From Doris montereyensis (lineage: Eukaryota; Mollusca; Gastropoda; Nudibranchia; Dorididae): a stretch of 64,000 nucleotides of DNA. A program made the translations under genes and the position numbers. The stretch is from the NCBI GenBank assembly GCA_037039925.1, contig JAXRKP010000013.1:198316-262315 (forward strand), given 5' to 3'. This document shows, piece after piece, positions 1 through 11,865 of this stretch (its first letter is position 1; each line of letters starts with the position of its first letter). The notes beneath the pieces were generated by a model. It was not told the DNA's origin. It made no database searches and saw only the letters and a program-made list of their open reading frames with translations.

Positions 1-780
1 TGTATACTGAACTCTCCATTTACTATCATATATTCCACACGATCCATCTACTAAAAAAAATATTTCAATGAATGCTTTCTTTTCTTGAAATGTTTTAGGT
101 GTAAGTTTTAGAAATTCTTTTTTCATACTTTAATCTTCTCATGAGTACATGTAAAAGATAGAACTACAGCAGAAATAAGCCTCCTGATGCATAAAAGACA
201 TGAACAGTTACTAGAAAGTTGTAATTCCCCTTTATATTCATTATTAAAGAAAAGATTAGAATTAATAGTTAGATCTGTAGGTTTTATGATAATGTTATCA
301 TCCTTAATTAAATAATGATCTTCAGTTACATCAACAAATCCCATTGGTGTAGTTGCTCTTTATACCTCTTTTTGTTTCATGTTTTATTATTTGTTTCATT
401 TTACTCCAACCTTTACGTATTCCAAACATATAATGGATAATCTAGTTTATAATAGAACTTTCCATTATTATATTCATATTCACCAGTAACATCTTTAATC
501 TTTAAAATACCAACATTATCTTTAAATTTTAATAACAGGAGTATCTTCTGTAACAGAATCTGAAGCAACTAATTCATTATCCTCCCATGATTTATTAACA
601 ACATTATAATAAAATTGATACATTAATAACTTACTATAAGCTAAAATACAGATTCCTAAATAAATAGGTTTATCAAAATTAACTGTTATATTATTTATTA
701 TTCCTATAAAGTTTTCGTTAAATATTATTGAGTCTTTAAATTTAGGTTTGTTTGGGGTTTTTTTCGTATTTCTTTTCATT
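1..780 (-). pseudogene. Degenerate fragment resembling a family B (protein-primed type) DNA polymerase of a Maverick or viral element
   Basis: An AT-rich block with short open stretches on the minus strand. The stretch at 522-779 contains a motif of the form KPIYLGxxILxxSKLLMYxFYYN, which resembles the conserved segment before the catalytic DTDS motif in protein-primed family B polymerases of Maverick/Polinton and adintovirus-type elements. The expected DTDS is not preserved; a degenerate SDS-like string follows. A second stretch at 123-344 is unrecognised. Frames are broken, so it is at most a relic, and the element may continue beyond the window edge. Confidence 0.45.
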
Positions 781-840
781 TGTGAATAGTTTCACTTCCT
801 TCCTATTTCTAATATTCCCCATTGTTTGACCGTAAAAACA

Positions 841-2640
841 CGTATTACGCTTATGAGGGGTGATGTCTATAACGTTTATGAGGGGTGATGTCTATAACGT
901 TTATGAGGTGGAGTATGAGGGTGAGGTCTATAACGTTTATGAGGGGTGAGGTCTATAACGTTTATGAGGGGTGATGTCTATAACGTTTAGGAGAGAGAGG
1001 TCTATTATTGGAGGGTCTATAACGTTTATGAGGGTGAGGTCTATAACGTTTATGAGGGGTGAGGTCTATAACGTTTAGGAGGTGTAGGTCTATAAGGTTT
1101 AGGAGGTCTATAACGTTTAGGAGAGGGGTCTATTATTGGAGGTCTATAACGTTTAGGAGAGGAGGTCTATTATTGGAGGGGTGATGTCTATAACGTTTAG
1201 GAGGGATGAGGTGTATAACGCTTCGGAGGGTGACATTACGTTTAGGAGGGATGATGTCTATAACGTTTAGGAGGGATGAGCTCTATAACGTTTAGGAGGG
1301 ATGATGTCTATAACGTTTAGGAGGATGAGCTCTATAACGTTTAGGAGGGATGAGGTCTATTACGTTTAGGAGGGATGAGCTCTATAACGTTTAGGAGGGG
1401 TGAAGTCTATTACGTTTAGGAGAGGAGAGGTCTATTATTGGAGGGGTGAGGTCTATAACGTTTAGGAGGAGAGGTCTATTACGTTTAGGAAGGTGAAGTC
1501 TATAACGTTTAGGAGAGGAGAGGTCTATTATTGGAGGGGTGAAGTCTATCTATAACGTTTAGGAGAGGGATCTATTATTGGAGCTCTATAACGTTTAGGA
1601 GGGATGAGGTCTATAACGTTTAGGAGGGATGAGCTCTATAACGTTTAGGAGGGATGAGCTCTATAACGTTTAGGAGGGAAGTCTATTACGTTTAGGAAGG
1701 TGAAGTCTATTTTTAGGAGAGGAGAGGTCTATAGGGGTTCTATAACGTTTATGAGGGGTGAGGTATATTACGTTTAGGAGGGGTGAGGTCTATAACATTT
1801 AGGAGGGTGAGGTATATTACGTTTAGGAGGGTGAGTATGTAACATTTACGAGGGGTGAGGTCTATAACGTTTACGAGGGTGACGTCTATTACGTTTAGGA
1901 GAGGTGAGGTCTATTACGTTTAGGAGAGGTGAGGTCTATTACGTTTAGGAAGGGTGAAGTCTATTACGTTTAGGAGAGGTGAGGTCTATTACGTTTAGGA
2001 AGGGTGAAGTCTATTACGTTTAGGAGAGGTGAGTGTGTATAACTATTACGTTTAGGAGCGGTGAGGTCTATTACGTTTAGGAGGAGGGTGAGGTCTATTA
2101 CGTTTAGGAGCGGTGAGGTCTATTACGTTTAGGAGTGGTGAGGTCTATTACGTTTAGGAGCGGTGAGGTCTATTACGTTTAGGAGCGTGAGGTCTATTAC
2201 ATTTAGTTTAGTTTAGAGTGGTGAGGTCTATTACGTTTAGGAGCGGTGAGGTGTATTACGTTTAGGAGCGGTGAGGTCTATTACGTTTAGGAGGCGGTGA
2301 GGTCTATTACGTTTAGGAAGGTCTATTACGTTTAGGGGGTACTATTACGTTTAGGAGAGGTGAGGTCTATTACGTTTAGGAGGGGTGAGGTCTATTACGT
2401 TTAGGAGAGGTGAGGTCTATTACGTTTAGGAGGAGGTCTATTACGTTTAGGAGGGGTGAGGTCTATTACGTTTAGGAGGGGTGCGGTCTATTACGTTTAG
2501 GAGAGGTGCGGTCTATTTACGGTCTTTACGCTTAGGAGGGTGCGGTCTATTACGTTTAGGAGGGGTGCGGTCTATTACGTTTAGGAGGGGGCGGTCTATT
2601 ACGTTTAGGAGTGGTGCGGTCTTAAACGTTTCAGAGGGGA
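841..2640. repeat. 25 bp minisatellite array
   Basis: About 70 degenerate copies of a 25 bp unit built on GTCTATTACGTTTAGGAG plus a GGGGTGAG-like spacer. Spacing between CGTTTAGG starts at 2101 and 2126 gives 25 bp. The left half has TATAACG and ATGAGG variants and the right half TATTACG, so the array has internal subfamilies. Many units carry short deletions. Confidence 0.95.
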
Positions 2641-2847
2641 TACAGTCTTAACGTGTCGGAGAGAATGGAGTCAATAAAATATTGAAGGAGATGTTGGAGT
2701 CCAACATTTTGGAAGGGATAGATTGAGTCCATAATTTTTCGGAGGGGATTTTTAAATTTCGATGAGGCTAGAGTCTGAATATTGGTATAGTGAACAGTTT
2801 GCACACAGCTTATGTTGTCTCTTATATTATTATGTATGTATGTAGCT

Positions 2848-3420
2848 AGAGTTTACTGTGAAAATAGAATGCTATATAATGTGATATATTTACTGTGAAA
2901 ATAAAATGCTATATAATGTGATATATTTACTGTGAAAATAGAATGCTATATAATGTGATATATTTACTGTGAAAATAGAATGCTATATAATGTGATATAT
3001 TTACTGTGAAAATAGAATGCTATATAATGTGATATATTTACTGTGAAAATAGAATGCTATATAATGTGATATATTTACTGTGAAAATAGAATGCTATATA
3101 AAGTGATCAATTGATCAATTTACCGTGAAAATCGAATGCTATGTAAAGTGATCAATTGATCAATTTACCGTGAAAATAGAATGCTATATAAAGGGATCAA
3201 TTTATTATGAAAATAGAATGTTATATAGAGTGTTCGATTTACTGTGAAAATAGAATGCTACATAAAGGGATCAATTGATCAATTTGCTGTGAAAATAGAA
3301 TGCTATATATAGTGATCAATAGATCAATTTACTGTGCAAATAGAACAATATATAAAGGGATCAATTTACTGTGAAAATAGAATGATATATAAAGTGATCA
3401 ATTTACTGTGAAGATAGAAT
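2848..3420. repeat. 37 bp AT-rich minisatellite array
   Basis: About 15 copies of a 37 bp unit containing TTTACTGTGAAAATAGAATG and a TATATAATGTGATATA segment. Early copies are near identical; later ones (from 3100) gain GATCAATTGATCAA palindromes. Confidence 0.95.
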
Positions 3421-3796
3421 CAATATGAAGATAAAGAGAGAATAAGGATGCAATTCGCAGTCCCGAAACTAGGCAGCGAGAAAGTACATAAAGATTTAGC
3501 AACAACCCGCCCCCTCCCCCCCCCAAAAAAAAAAAAAAAGTAAAGAAACTGAAAAAAGTAAAGGGGTGAATAGCAGGGCAGCCTCTTTCTTGCCACCTAA
3601 ATATGTCCAGCAGAATAGAGAAAAAGAAACTCAACAAGGTTTATAATGGAAACCAAATTTGGTGTTCATTTAATGTCACTGAGTATGGTACTAAATGTAA
3701 GGTAGATTGGGTGGGGGTGAAGGTGCTTGGAGGGTGGTGAGCATAACACTGACGCAACAATTCTGAGTGTTCATGTGTGAATTTAAGAAACACTAT

Positions 3797-5330
3797 CGTT
3801 GATTGCATTGACTACATTGCATTGGCTACATTGGATTGACTGCATTGCATTGACTACATTGGATTGACTACATTGGATTGACTGCATTGCATTCACTACA
3901 TTGGATTGACTACATTGGATTGACTACATTGCATTGACTACATTGGATTGACTACATTGGATTGACTACATTGCATTGACTACATTGGATTGACTACATT
4001 GCATTGATTTGAATTGACTACATTGCATTGACTACATTGCATTGACTACATTGGATTGACTTCATTGGATTGACTTCATTGGATTGACCACATTGGATTG
4101 ACTACATTGGATTGACTACATTGCATTGACTTCATTGGATTGACTACATTGGATTGACTACATTGGATTGACTACATTGCATTGACTACATTGCATTGAC
4201 TACATTGCATTGACTACATTGGATTGACTACATTGGATTGACTACATTGGATTGACTACATTGGATTGACTACATTGCATTGACTACATTGCATTGACTA
4301 CATTGGATTGACTACATTGGATTGACTACATTGGATTGACTACATTGGATTGACTACATTGGATTGACTACATTGGATTGACTACATTGGATTGACTACA
4401 TTGCATTGACTACATTGGATTGACTACATTGCATTGACTACATTGCATTGACTACATTGGGTTGACTACATTGGATTGACTACATTGGATTGACTACAAT
4501 GGATTGACTACATTGCATTGACTACATCTACATTGGATTGACTACATTGGATTGGCTACATTGGATTGTTTACATTGGGTTTACCACATTGGATTGACTA
4601 CATTGGATTGACATTGGATTGACTGCATTGGATTGACTGCATTGGATTGACTACATTGGATTGACTACATTGGATTGACTACATTGGATTGACTACATTG
4701 CATTGACTACATTGGATTGACTACATTGGATTGACTACATTGCATTGACTACATTGGATTGACTACATTGGGTTGACTACATTGGATTGACTATATTGGA
4801 TTGACTACATTGGATTGACTACATTGGATTGACTACATTGGATTGACTACATTGGATTGACTACATTGGATTGACTACATTGCATTGACTACATTGGATT
4901 GACTACATTGCATTGACTACATTGCATTGACTACATTGCATTGACTACATTGGATTGACTACATTGGATTGACTACATTGGATTGACTACATTGGATTGA
5001 CTACATTGGATTGACTACATTGGATTGACTACATTGGATTGACTACATTGAATTGACTACATTGGATTGACTACATTGCATTGACTACATTGAATTGACT
5101 ACATTGCATTGACTACATTGCATTGACTACATTGGATTGACTTCATTGGATTGACTTCATTGGATTGACCACATTGGATTGACTACATTGGATTGACTAC
5201 ATTGAATTGACTTCATTGGATTGACTTCATTGGATTGACTACATTGGATTGACTATATTGGATTGACTACATTGGATTGACTACATTGGATTGACTACAT
5301 TGGATTGCCTTCATTGGATTGACTACATTA
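3797..5330. repeat. 14 bp minisatellite array
   Basis: About 105 copies of the 14 bp unit GACTACATTGGATT, with G/C alternation (TTGGATT or TTGCATT) that marks blocks of higher-order copies. It ends at 5330 beside unique sequence. Confidence 0.96.
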
Positions 5331-5427
5331 CAAGTAATTATGTAGGTCATGTTTTCTGTTGACAATAGCTTGGATCATGGGTAATGAAAAAACACAACTG
5401 AAGAAAAGCAAATTGGTATACAGTGAG

Positions 5428-5625
5428 CGGCGGGACAGTAGTCCAGAGGTAAGGTGTCGGCCTCTCAACCAAAAGGTAGTGAGTTCGAGCCCCGCCAACG
5501 ATGCAGGTCACAACACTCTGTGCACGATAAAAATCCCTTGACTGTTTACAGTGCAGTCCGGGTAAAATTAAAAATCCTAGATCACCTTAGTTGTGGTTGT
5601 GGGTAAATAAAATCTTTTTTTTTAA
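5428..5625 (+). repeat. tRNA-derived SINE
   Basis: The head at 5431-5496 has an internal Pol III promoter layout: an A-box-like AGAGGTAAGGTG, then the B box GAGTTCGAGCC at 5481-5491. Flanking GGCGGG and CCCGCC can pair like an acceptor stem. The body (TGTTTACAGTGCAGTCCGGG) and a T-rich tail follow. It lacks a clean cloverleaf, so it is called a SINE rather than a tRNA gene. Confidence 0.7.
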
Positions 5626-5833
5626 TCCTCAACATCAAAAGGTGTCTTCAGGCAATTCTACCTGTATAAAGAACAAAATCTGCGTTTGAACGCAACTCGA
5701 TTTTGCCAGTACTTGAGCACTCGACAATATACGTTTGTTTTTTATGTGAATTTTTACCGTTTGTAGCCAGCTTGATAATTGATGGCTACCGAAAAGGGAG
5801 GTTACCAATCATGGCTAGTAAAATATGAATCAT

Positions 5834-6070
5834 TTACATCCACGTTGTAACAGGCTTTGGACTGTCACTGTCACTACCACTGTCACGTCGATAACAACCA
5901 ATGTAGCCACATCTTGAAATGCAGCCCTTCTTACAGCAACGCCACGTCGTTGTTGTTACTTGTTGCCTGTCTTTTTGAAAGCCGTATCGATTGGTTATCA
6001 AGCAGGGTGCCCCACAGTTCGTCTGAATAACCTCTACGATTGAATGCAAAATGTCGAAAGGGAATCCCAT
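5834..6070 (-). pseudogene. FLYWCH-like zinc-finger fragment
   Basis: A 78-codon open stretch containing YGFQKDRQQVTTTTWRCCKK then GC..RC. This resembles the FLYWCH pattern (aromatic, basic residues, then W-R-C near K-x-C). Such domains occur in animal transcription factors and Mutator-like transposases. No flanking exon or transposase core is seen, so it is probably a transposon remnant. The match is by eye and modest. Confidence 0.4.
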
Positions 6071-6397
6071 TTTAAATAGAGCTAGTTTGAGTGAACTCGC
6101 TCCAAAGGAAATAATGATTTGTGATCAAACAATATCATTCTTTAGTGGACTTGTCGGCGAGTTCCGCTCAAAAAAGGCAGTTACATTTTGCAGTCAAGCG
6201 TGAATTCCGCTCAATCACGATGATCCTCGCTCGACTCTTCCCGGCAAATCTTCCTTCAACTCCAAGCTAATTCATTGATATCGCAAATAATTTCTCATTC
6301 AGATAATTTTCCTTTGCTTACGTGTGGATATGTTTTAGGGCGGACCCTCCCCCCGCCCTCCCTCTCTCTTTCTTTCTCAAATGTGTGTGCCTATCTT

Positions 6398-9080
6398 TTT
6401 GTACATGTGTCTATTTCTATATCATTTTTGTACATGTGTTTATTTCTATATATCGTTTTATGTACATGTGTCTATTTCTATATCGTTTTATGTACATGTG
6501 TCTATTTCTATATATCGTTTTATGTACATGTGTCTATTTCTATATATCGTTTTTTGTACATGTGTCTATTTCTATATCGTTTTATGTACATGTGTCTATT
6601 TCTATATATCGTTTTATGTACATGTGTCTATTTCTATATCGTTTTATGTACATGTGTCTATTTCTATATATCGTTTTATGTACATGTGTCTATTTCTATA
6701 TATCGTTTTTTATGTACATGTGTCTATTTCTATATATCGTTTTATGTACATGTGTCTATTTCTATATATGTACATGTTTATTTCTATGTTTTATGTAATG
6801 TGTCTATTTCTATATATCGTATCGTTTTATGTACGTTTTTTCTATGTTTTAAATGTGTCTATTTCTATATATCGTATCGTTTTATGTAAATGTGTCTATT
6901 TCTATATATCGTTTTTTATGTACATGTGTCTATTTCTATATCATATCGTTTTATGTACATGTGTCTATTTCTATATCATATCGTTTTATGTACATGTGTC
7001 TATTTCTATATCATATCGTTTTATGTACATGTGTCTATTTCTATATCGTTTTATGTACATGTGTCTATTTCTATATCGTTTTATGTACATGTGTCTATTT
7101 CTATATCGTTTTATGTACGTGTCTATTTCTATATATCGTTTTATGTACATGTGTCTATTTCTATATCGTTTTATGTACATGTTATTTCTATATCGTTTTA
7201 TGTACATGTGTCTATTTCTATATCGTTTTATGTACATGTGTCTATTTCTATATCGTTTTATGTACTGTGTCTATTTCTATATCGTTTTATGTACATGTGT
7301 CTATTTCTATATATCGTTTTATTTCTATATCGTTTTATGTACATGTGTCTATTTCTATATATCGTTTTATGTACATGTGTCTATTTCTATATCGTTTTAT
7401 GTACATGTGTCTATTTCTATATCATAACGTTTTATGTACATGTGTCTATTTCTATATATCGTTTTATGTACATGTGTTTTTCTGTACATGTTTTATGTCT
7501 ATTTCTATTTCTATATCGTTTTATGTACATGTGTCTATTTCTATATATCATAACGTTTTATGTACATGTGTCTATTTCTATATCATAACGTTTTATGTAC
7601 ATGTGTCTATTTCTATATCATATCGTTTTATGTACATGTGTCTATTTCTATATCGTTTTATGTACATGTGTCTATTTCTATATATCATATCGTTTTATGT
7701 AAATGTGTCTATTTCTATATCATAACGTTTTATCTATATCGTTTTATGTACATGTGTCTATTTCTATGTACATCATTTTTTATGTACATGTGTCTATTTC
7801 TATATCGTTTTATGTACATGTGTCTATTTCTATATCGTTTTTTATGTACATGTGTCTATTTCTATATATCATATCGTTTTATGTACATGTGTCTATTTCT
7901 ATATATCGTTTTTTATGTACATGTGTCTATTTCTATATATCGTTTTATGTACATGTGTCTATTTCTATATATCATATCGTTTTATGTACATGTGTCTATT
8001 TCTATATCGTTTTATGTACTATATATCATATCGTTTTATGTACATATGTCTATTTCTATATATCATATCGTTTTATGTACATGTGTCTATTTCTCTATAT
8101 CATATCGTTTTATGTACATATGTCTATTTCTATATGTTTTATGTCTATTTCTATATCATATCGTTTTATCATGTGTCTATTTCTATATATCATATCGTTT
8201 TATGTACATGTGTCTATTTCTATATATCGTTTTTTATGTAAATGTGTCTATTTCTATATATCATATCGTTTTATGTAAATGTGTCTATTTCTATATATCT
8301 TTTATATCGTTTTTTCTATATATCATATCGTTTTAAATGTGTCTATTTCTATATATCATATCGTTTTATGTACATGTGTCTATTTCTATATCATATCGTT
8401 TTATGTAAATGTGTCTATTTCTATATATCATATCGTTTTGTATGTATTTCATGTGTCTATTTCTATATATCGTTTTATGTACATGTGTCTATTTCTATAT
8501 ATCATATCGTTTTATGTAAATGTGTCTATTTCTATATATCATATCGTTTTATGTACATGTGTCTATTTCTATATATCATATCGTTTTATGTCTATATATC
8601 TATATCGTTTTATGTACATGTGTCTATTTCTATATATCATATCGTTTTATGTAAATGTGTCTATTTCTATATCGTTTTTTATGTAAATGTGTCTATTTCT
8701 ATATCATATCGTTTTATGTACATGTGTCTATTTCTATATCATATCGTTTTATGTACATGTGTCTATTTCTATATCGTTTTATGTAAATGTGTCTATTTCT
8801 ATATCGTTTTATGTAAATGTGTCTATTTCTATATCGTTTTATGTAAATGTGTCTATTTCTATATCGTTTTATGTAAATGTGTCTATTTCTATATATCGTT
8901 TTTTGTAAATGTGTCTATTTCTATATCGTTTTTGTAAATGTGTCTATTTCTATATCGTTTTATGTAAATGTGTCTATTTCTATATCGTTTTATGTAAATG
9001 TGTCTATTTCTATATCGTTTTATGTAAATGTGTCATAAATGTATATTTCTATATGGGGGTATGTAAATGTGTCATAAATG
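6398..9080. repeat. 30 bp minisatellite array
   Basis: About 85 copies of a unit of about 30 bp containing TGTACATGTGTCTATTTC and TATATCGTTTTA, with 32 and 35 bp variants (extra AT or ATCAT). Because 30 is a multiple of three, all three forward frames stay open for hundreds of codons, giving repetitive decapeptides rich in F, Y, I, V and C. These are repeat artefacts. The final units drift to TGTAAATGTG and fade into a G-rich stretch at 9080. Confidence 0.95.
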
Positions 9081-9628
9081 TATATTTTGGTGGGGGAGGA
9101 GGGGAGGGGGGTTCGTCTCTCTGTTTTTGGTTGTGAAGTATACTTTGTTTTATCTTCCGCAAAGAGAAAAAACTTACACCAGCAATGACGCCCTAGTAAA
9201 ATAATTGTGTAAAACAAATTACTCCTACACCTAAATACACTCAGTCTCAGTCAAGTCTAAAAATCTATTATTCACTACACTTTAATCAAGCAAAGTGTTC
9301 AAGACGTAAATCCTGAACTGGAAGAATAAGCAGTTTGGTGTTTTCATATGGAGATTCATTATTCATTATAATACAATGTAATATATTTGGGTTTTATCTA
9401 TACTGTCAAATGTCAGCAAAATAAGAAGATCCTTTCTTCCACAGTTTCCCCAGTGATTTCATTGTTTTAATAGATTGAATGAATATTTTAGATATTTTTA
9501 TATGCACATTATATATATGTTATCTCCCCTGTATTAAGGAAGAAATGTATATCTAACCCATATTTTATTTAGACATCCATACAATTTTAAATTCCATGTT
9601 CATGAAGAGGAGGCGCTTTAGAAATATG
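9081..9628. other. No gene seen
   Basis: AT-rich unique sequence after the array. I see no coding region, RNA or recognisable repeat. Confidence 0.5.
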
Positions 9629-9670
<42 letters not shown>

Positions 9671-9680
9671 GTTATTATTA
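9600..9680 (+). repeat. (ATT)n tract, probable LINE tail
   Basis: A GAGGCGCTTTAGAAATATGA-like lead-in followed by about 15 ATT units. The 26.9 kb CR1/L2-like LINE also ends in (ATT)n, so this may be a 5'-truncated copy of a similar element. Confidence 0.5.
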
Positions 9681-10151
9681 ACTTACAGCACAGTTATAGT
9701 GGCTCGAATTGAAGAAAAAAATAAGACCAAAACGCGATGCATTCTCAGAGAATTAAAAATATTTTATTTGAAAATAAAATTAATATCACATGCAGATCTT
9801 TATCTAGCTGGTAAAAGTAAAAATGATTCAGAATAAATAGGTTTTGAATCCATTGACATAGTAGAGACATATGATAAAGTGAATACAAAGAGAGCATGAC
9901 GAGATTTACAGTCTTATAGATAAAGATAAAGAATAAAACAAGGGGCTATGTCCAAAGTAATAGGACTAATAAGAGTAGACAAATGATACTCTAGGTGTTA
10001 GAGCCTGACAATGACATGGACATGGACGAAGATGAGACAAACACAAACACAAAAACAAGGAAGAAGCAGAAAAACAACCATAGGCACAAGACTTGACTTG
10101 ACTTGACTTGATTTCACCCACATCCCCAATTAGGGTGACCTCTGGGTTTTG

Positions 10152-10544
10152 ATAGTCTCCGCCAAAATGCAAGGTCCACAGGTGCCGAAAAATTATGCAT
10201 TTTGGCGAAGGTGCGTTTTGACGGACTAGTTGTGTACTTGTCATGGGTATGTGTACACATGGTTAACATAGATCGAGATGCCACATACACACATACACTC
10301 ACACAGAGGCACACGTGCATGACAAATCTTGTCTTATCAAACTTATTTTTCATAGGAATTGATTCTTTAAATGCAACAAATTGAAGATGGATTTACAAAA
10401 ACTTGTTGCATTTTGGCGGTCAAGCCAGCCGCTGTTGCATTTTGAGGGGGCATTTAGCGTTGTGAAATTTTGTTACATGAAAAAATTTGCATTATGACGA
10501 ATCATGCATTTTGGGGACGTGCAATTTGGCGGAGACTACTGTAA
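10152..10544. mobile_element. MITE-like element with 17-19 bp terminal inverted repeats
   Basis: The left end (10152 onward) reads TAGTCTCCGCCAAAATGCA and the right end, reversed, reads TAGTCTCCGCCAAATTGCA. The repeats sit about 390 bp apart and both ends are flanked by TA, compatible with a TA target duplication. GCATTTTGGCG-like motifs recur inside (near 10197 and 10411). There is no transposase, so a non-autonomous DNA transposon is the simplest reading. Confidence 0.6.
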
Positions 10545-10551
10545 CACTCTT

Positions 10552-10615
10552 TTTTATGATTTCACCCGGATTACCTTGTAAACAGCACAGAATATTGTGA
10601 TCTGCACACAAGACC
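10552..10615 (-). repeat. Partial SINE body related to the 5.4 kb element
   Basis: GATTTCACCCGGATTACC, a TGTAAACAG core and a GTGATCTGCA-like stretch form the reverse complement of the body of the SINE at 5500-5600. Confidence 0.4.
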
Positions 10616-10899
10616 TCCTTTCTATCATCCATCTCCAATGGGACTAGGTGTCGAAACAATTTTTTCCAACCTGTCGGGGCATGAATGCTCTACCTTCTGA
10701 TTGTGAGGTGGCACCTAACCTCTGGATCCCCATGTCCTCCTTCGGATACATAAGACAAAACCCAACCTGTCTTCTCCACATCGGCCCATATCCCCTTGCC
10801 ATGAAAGAAAAGTGCACTACGCACCGTTTATCTGCACTCCCCTGATAAGAGTAGTTCGATAAAGTTGAAAAAAGCGGGGTACACATATTTTATACACAA

Positions 10900-11150
10900 T
10901 TATTGCCTAAATAGATCTAGATCTAAAATCTACATAAAATTCTAGAGGTAGACAAATTTAGATCTAGATCTATATATATATATAGATATAGATCTAGATT
11001 TGGTTTCATTAGACCTAGATCTACATCTAAATTTTAGATTTAGCTCTAGAATTTTAAGCAATTTTAAATCTAGACCTATTTAGACCGATACAATGTAGAT
11101 AGACATCAAGATTGAAGACTAGTCTATACTCCATTTTATGATTAGTAGGT
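10900..11150. repeat. AGATCTAGATCT-rich low-complexity patch
   Basis: Repeated palindromic AGATCTAGATCT and CTAGA words with a short TATATA core. A second patch lies at 61150-61310. Confidence 0.65.
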
Positions 11151-11598
11151 CAAGAACGTTGGTCAAGAAAGTTAGATGACAAAATCATCTTGGTTTAATC
11201 AAGAAAAGTAGACCGTCACTACTGCTACTGCTATGCAATGTATCCCACAGAAATGCGTCTAAAAATATATATCCGATTTTCCAACTTTATCCAACTTCTA
11301 TTAAATTCATCTCGCTTTCATCCCTTTCATCCCTATGGTGTTCAGACATCTGAGCTCGATCCTCTGCTAAGCCACTTTTTGTATGCCTGTCACCTAGCGT
11401 ACAGATATCGGCTGTCCGAGATAGAATATGATCTTTTGTCTACTCTACTTTTGTTGGACTTCAGATCTATATCAATATCATGTTTATATTTGCCTTTCTT
11501 CTATAATCTATAGTAGATCTAATAACCATGCCTCAAGTGTCACAAAAAAACAAAAAACCTAAAAGGCAAAAAAACCTTGAAATGGCATGAATTTAATT
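11151..11598. other. No gene seen
   Basis: Unique AT-rich sequence with no supported feature. Confidence 0.5.
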
Positions 11599-11850
11599 AA
11601 CAGTCTTGACATGGATGGGAAGAGGCAACCATTTCAAATAACAGTCTTGACATGGATGGGAAGAGGCAACCATTTCAAATAACAGTCTTGACATGGATGG
11701 GAAGAGGCAACCATTTCAAATAACAGTCCTGACATGGATGGGAAGAGGCAACCATTTCAAATAACAGTCTTGACATGGATGATAAAAGGCAACCATTTCA
11801 AATAACAGTCTTGACATGGATGAGAAAAGGCAACCATTTCAAATACATGT
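11599..11850. repeat. 41 bp minisatellite, about 6 copies
   Basis: Unit AACAGTCTTGACATGGATGG plus GAAGAGGCAACCATTTCAAAT; period measured from 11601 to 11642. The last two copies carry GATAAAAGG or GAGAAAAGG variants. It abuts the 5' end of the LINE fragment at 11866. Confidence 0.93.
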
Positions 11851-11865
11851 ACATGTACTACAAAC

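Noticed and set aside
841..5330. Possible CRISPR arrays
   Set aside because: Repeats are contiguous and degenerate with no unique spacers, and the genome is eukaryotic.
5431..5496. Functional tRNA gene
   Set aside because: The internal promoter boxes look right, but no proper anticodon arm can be drawn, and a SINE body plus T-rich tail follow.
6275..8937. Long overlapping plus-strand ORFs up to 348 codons
   Set aside because: They are frames of a 30 bp tandem array without stops; unit length variants shift frames freely and no start context, splice site or domain supports a gene.
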